Below, piece after piece: positions 1-7,300 of a DNA stretch of 64,000 nucleotides. The DNA is from a bacterium. GTDB lineage: Bacteria > Bacillota > Bacilli > Lactobacillales > Streptococcaceae. Made by a program: the position numbers and the translations under genes. The stretch's first letter is position 1; each line of letters starts with the position of its first letter. The stretch lies in assembly GCA_905221095.1 (NCBI GenBank), contig CAJNBV010000007.1, positions 1 through 64,000 on the forward strand. Reading direction: 5' to 3'. The notes below the pieces were generated by a model. The model saw nothing but the letters and a program-made list of their open reading frames with translations. It was not told where the DNA came from and ran no database searches.

Positions 1-29
1 ATCATCATAAGTTAATTTCATAATAAAAA

Positions 30-70
30 CACCCCAAAAGTTAGATTTTTTCTGTCTAACTTTTGGGGTG
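30..70 (-). terminator. Rho-independent terminator of the ABC exporter
   Basis: A perfect 16-bp stem (30-45 pairs with 55-70, loop 46-54). Read on the minus strand it ends in a T-rich tract, so it fits as the terminator of the exporter that stops at 108. The long perfect stem may also act on the other strand. Confidence 0.85.
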
Positions 71-107
71 CAGTTCAATATTATGCGTTTTATTCTTTAT
101 AATTTAG

Positions 108-1619
108 CTATTTCAAAATTACAAGTTCTCCATTCTTAATTTCCCAAACTTGGTCAAACTTACTTAATAATTCGTTTTGGCGATGTAAAGTAACAATGAC
201 GGCACTTGGTAGTTCCAGAACTCTTTCCAATTCCATTTTAAACTGATTAGTATCCAAGGCAGAGAAAGGTTCGTCTAGGATAAGCAATGGATTTTTACGA
301 TTTTTCTCACGATTTAAATACATTCGTTGTTGCTGACCACCTGACAGGGATTGTGGTGGAATTTTTTCAAAATCTTCTTCTCTGAATTTTTCATTGAAAC
401 TATTGAATAGCGTTACATTATTTTCATAACTCGAAATAAATGTATGTTCTTGTTGCAGAATCATACCGAATCTTCCCCAAAGATGGTCCAAAACAAGCCC
501 ATCTAGCACAATTTGTCCTTCAAAATCTTCATCTGTTCCATTTAAAATGTTGAGAAGACTACTTTTTCCAGAGCCATTCTTACCAATAAGCGCAATTTTA
601 TCCCCTTTTTGAATCGTAGCGGAAGTAATTATCAATTTTGATTCTCCCAGTTGTTTGGAAATGTTTTTCAAAGTAATCGTATCAAAAGAATGTTGAGGTG
701 CTTGAACTGAAACGGGTCTCCCAACAATGTTTTGAAAACTCTTGATTACAGGCTTTACGGACTCTAACATTTGTAAATCATAAAGGATTTCCTGTATTGG
801 TTCAGAAAAAGCATTAATATATCCGAAACTCGCCACCACCTCAGGAATACCGAGTTGCTGGTGAGATAGAGAGTAGGCTAAATAAATAAACAGAACAAGA
901 CTAATGAATTCAAAAGAAACACCTGTCAATAAGATGCCTGTAATTTTTGTCAAACCATACTTAAAATACTTATCCTGCAAATTCTTTAGAGAACTCTTTT
1001 GTTGATTCAAAAAATGCGACATAGTTAGTTTATTTACCAAATGATGTCCCATGAATAAATCCTCCAAAGTTCGATAGTAATCTCCTTGTTTTTTCAAGTA
1101 AACCTGTCTACGATTAGCGGTCAACTTCCCAACGATTTTAGGAATTTGAATACTAATTCCAGTAGAAAAGATTAAAATCAGTGATACAATAGGATTAATT
1201 GTTCTGCTAATAATGAAAGCGTAAATGATGATACGTAAAATTTGTTTGATAAAACTCATCAATGGAGGAAGGTAGTCCTTTTCCAACGAATCTAGGTCAT
1301 TCGATTGATAGGAAATATACTCTGCTACTGTTTTCTGCTTGAAATCGTGGTGACTGAGTCCCAGAAGTGAACGAAACCACTCATTTTTCAAAGTAGTCGA
1401 AAAGATAATCCCCTGCTTCCAATCAAGTATCATTTGGATATAGTTACAACTCAAATAGCCTGCCACTGACATAGAGTAACCATATAGAGCTACTTGATAA
1501 TCCCCTTTGATTAATGCCTGCGTGAAATACGGTAACAAAGCTGTGCAGATATTCGATACTACACCAAAAAGAAAATTAAAGAAGAGATACCATCTAATAG
1601 TTTTAAGATATGGTAGCAT
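108..1619 (-). CDS. ABC exporter, fused membrane and ATPase domains
   Basis: A 503-residue half-transporter with an N-terminal membrane domain of several hydrophobic helices (about residues 1-290) followed by an ATP-binding domain. The ATPase motifs look intact: Walker A GKNGSGKS, signature LSGGQQQR, Walker B LLILDEP and a final His (VTLHRQ). There is no N-terminal C39 peptidase domain, so it would not cut a double-glycine leader itself. The ATG at 1619 has an AAGGAG site and lies only 15 bp after the stop of a SPASM-domain remnant, so the two were co-transcribed. From this context I infer export of a ribosomally made, modified peptide. A general bacteriocin or drug exporter is the alternative. 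Confidence 0.85.
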   Translation of the reverse strand: MLPYLKTIRWYLFFNFLFGVVSNICTALLPYFTQALIKGDYQVALYGYSMSVAGYLSCNYIQMILDWKQGIIFSTTLKNEWFRSLLGLSHHDFKQKTVAEYISYQSNDLDSLEKDYLPPLMSFIKQILRIIIYAFIISRTINPIVSLILIFSTGISIQIPKIVGKLTANRRQVYLKKQGDYYRTLEDLFMGHHLVNKLTMSHFLNQQKSSLKNLQDKYFKYGLTKITGILLTGVSFEFISLVLFIYLAYSLSHQQLGIPEVVASFGYINAFSEPIQEILYDLQMLESVKPVIKSFQNIVGRPVSVQAPQHSFDTITLKNISKQLGESKLIITSATIQKGDKIALIGKNGSGKSSLLNILNGTDEDFEGQIVLDGLVLDHLWGRFGMILQQEHTFISSYENNVTLFNSFNEKFREEDFEKIPPQSLSGGQQQRMYLNREKNRKNPLLILDEPFSALDTNQFKMELERVLELPSAVIVTLHRQNELLSKFDQVWEIKNGELVILK

Positions 1620-1634
1620 ATACGATACTCCTTG

Positions 1635-1955
1635 CTAATGCGTTTTTTTACATATCGCAGAACAATCTCTACTATTCCCTGTTTCAGATAGTGCGATACT
1701 CGGACATTGAGTGCAATAATTGTGAATCACACAAGTACTGCAGTTTTTACTATCATTCAAAATATAATTTGCTATTTTGTAAAATATAGGTCTATCCCAT
1801 GTTTCTTTGATAGATGTAAAATGAATATTTCCAATACTTCTATTATAAAGAGAACAAGGCTGAACTGCACCTAGATATGTTGTAAAAAGAGATAACTGTA
1901 CTGAACTACAAGTTAGAAAACTTCCTGATTTATCAATAAAATTAACACCATTAAT
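1635..1955 (-). pseudogene. C-terminal SPASM fragment of a radical SAM enzyme
   Basis: My own translation of this stretch gives about 107 open codons ending at the TAG at 1635-1637, with no plausible start and a stop just upstream (1956-1958). It contains C-S-T-C-V-I-H-N-Y-C-T-Q-C-P and later R-D-C-S-A-I-C, the Cys pattern of SPASM domains that bind auxiliary Fe-S clusters in peptide-modifying radical SAM enzymes. An upstream Cys (VQPCSLYN) also fits. The CxxxCxxC radical SAM core, roughly 300 residues, is missing because the rgg gene begins right after. It is therefore a 5'-truncated pseudogene left between rgg and the exporter. Confidence 0.75.
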
Positions 1956-2022
1956 TCAATATCTTTTTGTAAAGACAGTATATCACTTTATAAATTCAAT
2001 TATTTTTCGTCCCACATCTGCA

Positions 2023-2898
2023 CTATATACCATTATTTAAATATGACTCTAATATTTTTCTTAAATGCTCATCGTATCGGTTAGCAAGTTTTTCACATTC
2101 TGCTACACGCATAAAACCAATTATTTTTCTCATTTTTAATATTGACTGTGTTGTCTGATTTTTCTTAAATTCGTAAAAAGCACATGCATATTTAAAAATT
2201 AACCGTTCATAAATCTCAGATTCATCAAAATAAAACTGAGAAATTTTTTTCTCAAAGTATTTTGCATCCACAAGATGATCTCTTTCAATACAAATAATAA
2301 GTGCATTTAGAACCATACTAGCAATCACTCTTCTATAGCTTGGTATATCGTGATAAAACTCTGTTCTATGCAACATCTCTTTTGATAATAGTAGAAAAGT
2401 AGCATGATTAAAAATATACATGATATTTCCAAATAACAAAATTTCAAACACACCCCAATAATCCACACCGAACAAATAATCAGTTATTCTTTTTATATCC
2501 GTGTCATTGAAATAGTCTTCTTTTGATAATTCTTGAAGTTTGATTTTTAAAAAAATTATTTCCATCTCAGAAAAAAGAGATGAATTATTATTTTCCATGC
2601 GTTTAATCAATAATTTATGTAATTTTGCCACATTTCGATTAAGGAAACATTGTTTAACTTCATCTATTGTTTGGTAGAAACGATCTCTTTTAAAATCATT
2701 AGTTGCATACATGAATTCTTCAATAGGGACATTTATTTGTTCAAGTGCTATCAGAAATTTTGTAATAGTCAGATCTGTCTCGCCTTTTTCAAATCGAGAT
2801 AACTGTGAACGTGATATCCCTTTGTTTGCTATATCTCTAAGAGAAATTTTCCTTGATTCCCTAAATACCTTATATGTCTCTCCGAATTTCTTTAACAT
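2023..2898 (-). CDS. Rgg/MutR-family transcriptional regulator
   Basis: A 291-residue protein, the usual length for Rgg regulators. Residues about 8-65 form an XRE-type helix-turn-helix (SLRDIANKGISRSQLSRFEKGE), and the rest is alpha-helical, as in the TPR-like peptide-binding domain of this family. The ATG at 2898 has a strong GGAGGTG site. Rgg proteins are cytoplasmic sensors that bind imported short peptides and activate nearby promoters. Here a 16-codon gene is transcribed away from the opposite side of the intergenic region, the normal place for the cognate pheromone gene. Downstream lie a SPASM remnant and an exporter. Confidence 0.9.
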   Translation of the reverse strand: MLKKFGETYKVFRESRKISLRDIANKGISRSQLSRFEKGETDLTITKFLIALEQINVPIEEFMYATNDFKRDRFYQTIDEVKQCFLNRNVAKLHKLLIKRMENNNSSLFSEMEIIFLKIKLQELSKEDYFNDTDIKRITDYLFGVDYWGVFEILLFGNIMYIFNHATFLLLSKEMLHRTEFYHDIPSYRRVIASMVLNALIICIERDHLVDAKYFEKKISQFYFDESEIYERLIFKYACAFYEFKKNQTTQSILKMRKIIGFMRVAECEKLANRYDEHLRKILESYLNNGI

Positions 2899-2953
2899 AG
2901 TACACCTCCGTTAGCAAATATGGGACAACTTCAAAAGAAACTTTCCTATGTGA

Positions 2954-2982
2954 TAAAATGTAATTAAATTATACCATATAAT
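2954..2982 (+). promoter_or_regulatory. Probable Rgg-dependent promoter of the peptide gene
   Basis: A good -10 (TATAAT at 2977-2982) has no recognisable -35: the position 17 bp upstream reads TAAAAT. A strong -10 without a -35 fits an activator-dependent promoter. The rgg start is at 2898, so the regulator could bind between the two genes. The start site is inferred. Confidence 0.5.
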
Positions 2983-3016
2983 TAAATTAAGCGATGTTTA
3001 TTCAAGGAGTTTTTAC

Positions 3017-3067
3017 ATGAATATTCCAGTAAAAAATTCATGGTGGCTTTACTGGAAATCATTATAA
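3017..3067 (+). CDS. 16-residue Trp-rich peptide, candidate Rgg pheromone
   Basis: An AAGGAG ribosome site at 3004-3009 is followed 7 bp later by ATG and the peptide MNIPVKNSWWLYWKSL, then TAA. A promoter-like -10 lies upstream and a perfect 17-bp terminator hairpin follows, so this is a self-contained transcription unit divergent from rgg. Streptococcal Rgg proteins are paired with short hydrophobic peptides, and the WW motif recalls the ComS/XIP and Trp-rich pheromone classes. There is no signal peptide, so it could be a leaderless pheromone. A less likely alternative is a precursor for the lost radical SAM enzyme: K6 and W10 have KxxxW spacing. Confidence 0.6.
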   Translation: MNIPVKNSWWLYWKSL

Positions 3068-3100
3068 TTATTACCTTATATTTACCGCTTTGCTGTATCC

Positions 3101-3145
3101 AACTAAAAAAGTAACTGAAAATCTTGGACAGTTACTTTTTTAGTT
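3101..3145 (+). terminator. Terminator of the peptide gene
   Basis: A perfect 17-bp stem (3101-3117 with 3129-3145) around an 11-nt loop, with the A-rich/T-rich arms typical of a bidirectional terminator. It lies 33 bp after the stop of the 16-residue peptide. Confidence 0.85.
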
Positions 3146-3271
3146 TATGAGTACTTTATATATAAGAGCTAACTTTATCATCCCTTTCCCCACAATATCG
3201 ACATAGAATACATTGAATTTCTGACAAATGGTATCTATCAATTCCGTTAAAATTGGATTCCTAGCAACTAA

Positions 3272-3466
3272 GGTTATTGTGTGAAATACCTACAATACGT
3301 ACAAATTCTTGGAAGCAGTTCTATATCAGTTACACAAATATATATGCACCTATCTCATTCAAAACAAAAAGAAAACCGCAGTTCTTTCAATCCTGTATCA
3401 GCGATTCATTCTGAAATCGAACAGGAGATATTTCCCAAGTCTACAATTCACTTCATCTCAAATTAA
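3272..3466 (+). pseudogene. C-terminal remnant of a tyrosine recombinase
   Basis: In the frame that opens after the TAA at 3269-3271, the translation contains YVQILGSSSISVTQIYMHLS. This matches the end of XerC/XerD-type integrases, where the pattern LGHxxxxxTxxxY carries the catalytic His and Tyr. The Tyr is kept but the LGH histidine has become Ser. The preceding residues (FLATKVIV) continue in another frame, implying a frameshift near 3270. The rest of the catalytic core is absent. It is a dead fragment, probably a trace of the element that brought the neighbouring accessory genes. Confidence 0.6.
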
Positions 3467-3488
3467 TTTTTGTAATTCAACCTTAGTT

Positions 3489-3525
3489 TATAGATTTTAT
3501 ACTCAACAAAAGTATAAAATCTATA
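3489..3525. terminator. Perfect 15-bp inverted repeat in a gene-poor stretch
   Basis: The arms 3489-3503 and 3511-3525 are exactly complementary around a 7-nt loop. It could be an old terminator of the recombinase remnant or an end of a lost mobile element. The flanking A/T runs favour a terminator. Apart from this and the recombinase scrap, 3146-3689 holds nothing I can name. Confidence 0.5.
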
Positions 3526-3689
3526 AAAATTCACTTTGAAGCAGTATTTATACTATATCCGTATTAAAAATACTATTATTCGTTTTGTAAAAAACAGTCT
3601 TCAAATATCCTGAAATATAGCAAAAAGAGATTGGGTAAAAACTCAATTCCTGGAAAAAATGAGTTTTAACTCAACCTCATTGTCTATTC

Positions 3690-4664
3690 TCACTCAAGGA
3701 CTAAGTTCACTTGAGCAAATCTAATCCTTACTGTCGTTCCTTTTCCAACCTCAGACTCGATCCGAATCTGATGACCCAGTTCTTCAGAAATTTTCTTAGA
3801 TAGGTAAAGTCCAAGTCCAGATGACTGCTGGGTTAGGCGACCATTGTAGCCTGAAAAGCCACGTTCAAAGACTCGGAGAACATCACTGTTTTTTATTCCG
3901 ATTCCCGTATCCTTGATACAAAGCTCTTGCCCGTCCATATAAATCTCCAGACCACCTTCCTTGGTGTACTTGAGACTGTTTGAAATGATTTGCTCAATGA
4001 CTACTAGTAGCCACTTTTTATCTGTCACAATTTCTTTATCAAGGTCATGTAGATTGACACTTAAGCCTTTTTGAATAAAGAATAGAGCGTATTTACGCAG
4101 TATTTCCTTGACCAAGTCCTCAATTTGAACCTGCTTTAATACCAAATCATCATGGAAACTTTCTAAACGCAGGTACTGCAAGACTAGATTAGTATAGGAG
4201 TCTATCTTGAAGATTTCCTGTTCTAACTGCTGCTTCAGTTGGCGGTCACCTACTTCTGTAACTAAGAGTTGACTAGCTGCAATGGGGGTCTTAATCTGAT
4301 GAACCCACAAGGTATAGTAATCCAGCAAATCCGTCAGTTTTCTTTCTGATTCTGACCGCTGCTGGTAGAGTTCCATCTCACGCGCTTCTAGTTTTTCTGC
4401 TAAAGCTCTTTCCAAAGGAGACTTGGCTTCCCTCTCCCCGTAGAGAATTTCCTGACGATAGACCTGCATTTCCACCAATATGTCCCAAGTGAAAAATAAG
4501 ATGGTTACAAAGCAACACAAGAGGAAAAAGTAGAGAAAGTAAATTCCTAAACTAGCAAATAAAAACTGAAAGAGCAAAACTAGAAATGCCAAAGCCAGCA
4601 GATAGACAAACAGACGACTACGGGAGCGCAAATAGGCTAGAAAAAATTGTTTCCAATCAAGCAT
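3690..4664 (-). CDS. Sensor histidine kinase, BceS/intramembrane type
   Basis: 324 residues. Two closely spaced hydrophobic segments (about 18-37 and 40-60) have almost no extracellular loop, the layout of intramembrane-sensing kinases. The phosphorylated His is H122 in the H-box LWVHQIKTP. The ATP domain shows the N-box ISNSLKYTKEGG, the G1 box KDTGIGI and the G2 box SSGLGLYLSK. It overlaps the response-regulator gene by 8 bp, so the two are translationally coupled. Position and sequence fit the pneumococcal pair usually called TCS01. BceS-type kinases normally sit beside a BceAB peptide-detoxifying ABC transporter, but none is adjacent here. Confidence 0.9.
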   Translation of the reverse strand: MLDWKQFFLAYLRSRSRLFVYLLALAFLVLLFQFLFASLGIYFLYFFLLCCFVTILFFTWDILVEMQVYRQEILYGEREAKSPLERALAEKLEAREMELYQQRSESERKLTDLLDYYTLWVHQIKTPIAASQLLVTEVGDRQLKQQLEQEIFKIDSYTNLVLQYLRLESFHDDLVLKQVQIEDLVKEILRKYALFFIQKGLSVNLHDLDKEIVTDKKWLLVVIEQIISNSLKYTKEGGLEIYMDGQELCIKDTGIGIKNSDVLRVFERGFSGYNGRLTQQSSGLGLYLSKKISEELGHQIRIESEVGKGTTVRIRFAQVNLVLE

Positions 4665-5334
4665 GCTTCAGTCCGTACCCTATCCCTTTCTTGGTCTCGA
4701 TAAATCCTACCAAGCCCTGCTCTTCCAATTTTTTACGCAAACGAGCCACATTGACAGAGAGGGTATTGTCATCAATGAAAAAGTCACTGTTCCAAAGTTC
4801 CCGCATCAGATCGTCACGCGCTACAATATTACCCGCATGCTCAAACAAAACTCGTAAAATCTGGAATTCGTTCTTGGTCAAATTCAACACTTGCCCTTGA
4901 TAATGTAAATCCATGGATTTGGTATTGAGGATAACACCGGCATATTCCAGTAAACTCTCGTCACGACCAAACTCATAGGAACGACGTAACAAGCCCTGAA
5001 CCTTGGCTAGAAGAACCTGCTGGTCAAAAGGCTTGGTCACAAAGTCATCTGCTCCCATATTGATTGCCATGACAATATCCATAGCCTGGTCTCTCGAAGA
5101 CAAAAACATAATCGGCACCTTGGAAATCTTTCGAATCTCCTGACACCAGTGATAGCCGTTAAACAAGGGCAAGCCAATATCCATAAGGACCAAATGAGGT
5201 TCCGATTTGACAAAAAGACTCAAAACTTCCATAAAGTCTTCTACCAAGACCACTTCAAATCCCCATTCAGAGAGCATTTTCCCGACCTGTTGACGAATGA
5301 CCTGATCATCTTCTACTAGTAAAATCTTGTGCAT
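4657..5334 (-). CDS. Response regulator, OmpR/PhoB family
   Basis: 225 residues. The receiver domain has the acidic pair D9/D10, phosphorylation site D52 (VLMDIGLPLFNG), S80 and K101 (VTKPF). The C-terminal winged helix (about 130-225) has the usual LTKNEFQIL and LRKKLEE segments. It is the first gene of a two-gene operon with the histidine kinase. The 5' region 5335-5640 upstream holds no other gene. The stimulus cannot be read from the sequence, but intramembrane kinases of this group usually answer to cell-envelope antimicrobials. Confidence 0.92.
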   Translation of the reverse strand: MHKILLVEDDQVIRQQVGKMLSEWGFEVVLVEDFMEVLSLFVKSEPHLVLMDIGLPLFNGYHWCQEIRKISKVPIMFLSSRDQAMDIVMAINMGADDFVTKPFDQQVLLAKVQGLLRRSYEFGRDESLLEYAGVILNTKSMDLHYQGQVLNLTKNEFQILRVLFEHAGNIVARDDLMRELWNSDFFIDDNTLSVNVARLRKKLEEQGLVGFIETKKGIGYGLKHA

Positions 5335-5665
5335 CTGATTCTCCTTTGCTAATTTTAGGAGTCTTAAATCCTTTAGTATAAATAGAGGGCTTAGTATCTA
5401 ATACTTTTTTGACATTTCCTTGTCACAACAGCTCAAAAACAGATAGTGAATAACCCCATTGATATCATACCTTATTTTCAGACATAGTGCCAGCCCTACC
5501 CTTTTATTTTTAATTTTTTCAACCTTCATTTCAGTTCTTTTATCCGTCCCCTTAACCAAAATTTATATCTATTCTTCCAAACCTTGAGTGTAGTTAAAAC
5601 GACACTCTATACTCTTCTAACATTGAAAAGCTCCTTATCGAGTTGTATCCGTAAAAAGTTCTAGC

Positions 5666-5730
5666 TTTCAGATTGACAATCTGAAAAAGATTTGTTAAGA
5701 TATGAATGAACGAGTTTTAACATTCATTCA
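5666..5730 (+). promoter_or_regulatory. tetR promoter with operator
   Basis: TTGACA (5673-5678) and TAAGAT (5696-5701) with a 17-bp spacer form a good promoter. The -35 sits in a perfect palindrome, TTTCAGATT-gac-AATCTGAAA (5666-5686). Just downstream lies TGAATGAA-N12-TTCATTCA (5703-5710, 5723-5730), an inverted repeat that recurs in front of the gene at 6401 and is the likely TetR operator. Confidence 0.65.
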
Positions 5731-5748
5731 GAAAAGAGGTGAATCAAA

Positions 5749-6312
5749 TTGGACAAAAAACAGGCTTTGAAATCCGCAGCTTATGAAGTTTTTTCAAAAA
5801 AAGGATACAAGGCGACAGGAATTTCAGAAATTGCTAGACAAGCTCATATGGCAGTCGGATCTTTTTATAACTATTACGAAAGTAAAGAAGCTATTTTTTT
5901 AGATATCTATATTGATGAAAACAACCGTGTTCGCCAAACTATGATCGAAGAACTGGATTGGGAAATTGATATGATTGATCTTATTAGTCAACTCTTTGCT
6001 CAATCCAGAGCACTCGTTTCTTCCAATAAAATCCTTGCAGAATGGTACAATCCTGCCATAGCAGATGAGTTGCATAGCTACTATTCCTCAGAAGAAGGGA
6101 AAGTCACGAATCCATTTCATCAATTTCTCGTGAAAACCTTTACTCATCGTTTGCAGGCTGAAGGCCATTCTCCAGAAAAAATTCAAGATATTTTACAAGT
6201 TTACAACCTATTTTACTACATGGATATGCATATCACAGAAAACGATTTTCCAGATATTAGCAAAACTGTAGAAATACTAGCAACCAACTTCATTAAAGGA
6301 ATACTTAAATAA
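5749..6312 (+). CDS. TetR-family transcriptional regulator
   Basis: 187 residues, the usual TetR size. The N-terminal helix-turn-helix is clear (ATGISEIARQAHMAVGSFYNYYESKEAIF, residues about 22-50), and the rest is a helical ligand-binding domain. The start is a TTG at 5749 behind AAGAGGTG. An ATG alternative at 5848 would remove the DNA-binding domain. An inverted repeat in its own leader and a near copy before the next gene suggest that it represses itself and the adjacent flavin-reductase-like gene. The inducer is unknown. Confidence 0.88.
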   Translation: MDKKQALKSAAYEVFSKKGYKATGISEIARQAHMAVGSFYNYYESKEAIFLDIYIDENNRVRQTMIEELDWEIDMIDLISQLFAQSRALVSSNKILAEWYNPAIADELHSYYSSEEGKVTNPFHQFLVKTFTHRLQAEGHSPEKIQDILQVYNLFYYMDMHITENDFPDISKTVEILATNFIKGILK

Positions 6313-6343
6313 AGAAATCTTTTCTTTATTTTTTGGAAATTAT

Positions 6344-6370
6344 TGAATGAAAAAAAATATTATTCATTCA
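6344..6370 (+). promoter_or_regulatory. Second copy of the TetR operator
   Basis: TGAATGAA (6344-6351) and TTCATTCA (6363-6370), spaced 11 bp, repeat the palindrome found before tetR. A TATTAT -10-like hexamer (6358-6363) lies inside it, so binding would block transcription of the gene at 6401. Confidence 0.6.
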
Positions 6371-6400
6371 TGAAAAATTACTACACTATAGGAGTTAAAA

Positions 6401-7177
6401 ATGAAACGAGGGAAAAAAATGTTCATAATTATTCTAACTACACTTGGAGTGCTCGGCTTTATATCTTGGGGAATCATTACCTATCTTGGACGAAGTCAAA
6501 CTTTATCGATAAAATCCATTGAAAATCCCAGCGGAGATTTGTATTTAGTTCACATCACAAAACCAAAAAATCAAATATGGAAAGCTGGCTCCTTTGCTCA
6601 GTTTAAGCTTCCTGACAGCGCGTTTGGTCCAGACAAAAGTCCAGTAAAGGAGAATCAGGCTAGCCGATGGCTAACCCTTGCTTCCACTCCTGATGAGGAT
6701 GAAATTCTTATTGTAACCCATAATAGTGGTAGCGTGTTTAAGGAAACCTTAACACATTTACCAGCTGGTAGTAAAATTGAAATGAGGTGGCTGGAGTCAT
6801 CTTTATCTGTTAAAGACAATGACCAAGCACTGGTTTGTTTTGCCTCTGATGTCGGTATTTCTACTCTACGTCCAATTGTTAAAGAGTGGGCTGGTAAGCG
6901 CTCCATCATTCTTAATCATTTAGACAAAGGAGTAAACATTTTTGATAATGAGTTAAGAGAGCTTAGTAAGAATAATCCGAATCTAACTTATAAAACTAGC
7001 GAAAACTCTTCTCAAAGCCAAGCATTTTTAAAAAATGCGGTTGTGAAATACGGTAACCAAGCTATTTATCTCTTGACCGGCCAACCTGATGATGTAAATG
7101 AGATGAAGAATTTTTTAAAGGAAAACGGGATTGATAGCAAAAACATTCAAGCAAGTTCGTTTAGAGGTTTGAAATAA
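6401..7177 (+). CDS. Membrane-anchored ferredoxin reductase-like flavoprotein
   Basis: 258 residues. One N-terminal hydrophobic helix (about 8-28) is followed by an FNR-type fold. The flavin-binding region is WKAGSFAQFKLP and SRWLTLAS, the latter equivalent to the RxYS motif. The nucleotide-binding region is SDVGISTLRPIV, and the C-terminus VYLLTG...SFRG is typical of the family. It probably moves electrons between NAD(P)H and an unknown partner at the membrane. An AGGAG site precedes the ATG. It follows tetR and has the TetR-type operator at its promoter, so the two genes form a small regulon. Confidence 0.75.
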   Translation: MKRGKKMFIIILTTLGVLGFISWGIITYLGRSQTLSIKSIENPSGDLYLVHITKPKNQIWKAGSFAQFKLPDSAFGPDKSPVKENQASRWLTLASTPDEDEILIVTHNSGSVFKETLTHLPAGSKIEMRWLESSLSVKDNDQALVCFASDVGISTLRPIVKEWAGKRSIILNHLDKGVNIFDNELRELSKNNPNLTYKTSENSSQSQAFLKNAVVKYGNQAIYLLTGQPDDVNEMKNFLKENGIDSKNIQASSFRGLK

Positions 7178-7300
7178 AAGCAAACTGTCTTCTATGTGTC
7201 TGAATCATACCATTATAGGTCGGTATGTAGAGAGCTCGTACAAACCAACTAGTAAATTCTATGTGATTGTGATAAGATAAATAAAAAGAAAGGAGCTCTT

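Noticed and set aside
3167..3262. Minus-strand reading with CxxCxxC (IQCILCRYCGE) that might be a zinc-binding tail
   Set aside because: Only about 34 codons between a stop and TAA, no start or ribosome site, no family I can name; probably chance or a tiny remnant.
4586..4900. Plus-strand open frame across the two-component genes
   Set aside because: Opposite two clear minus-strand genes, with no independent support.
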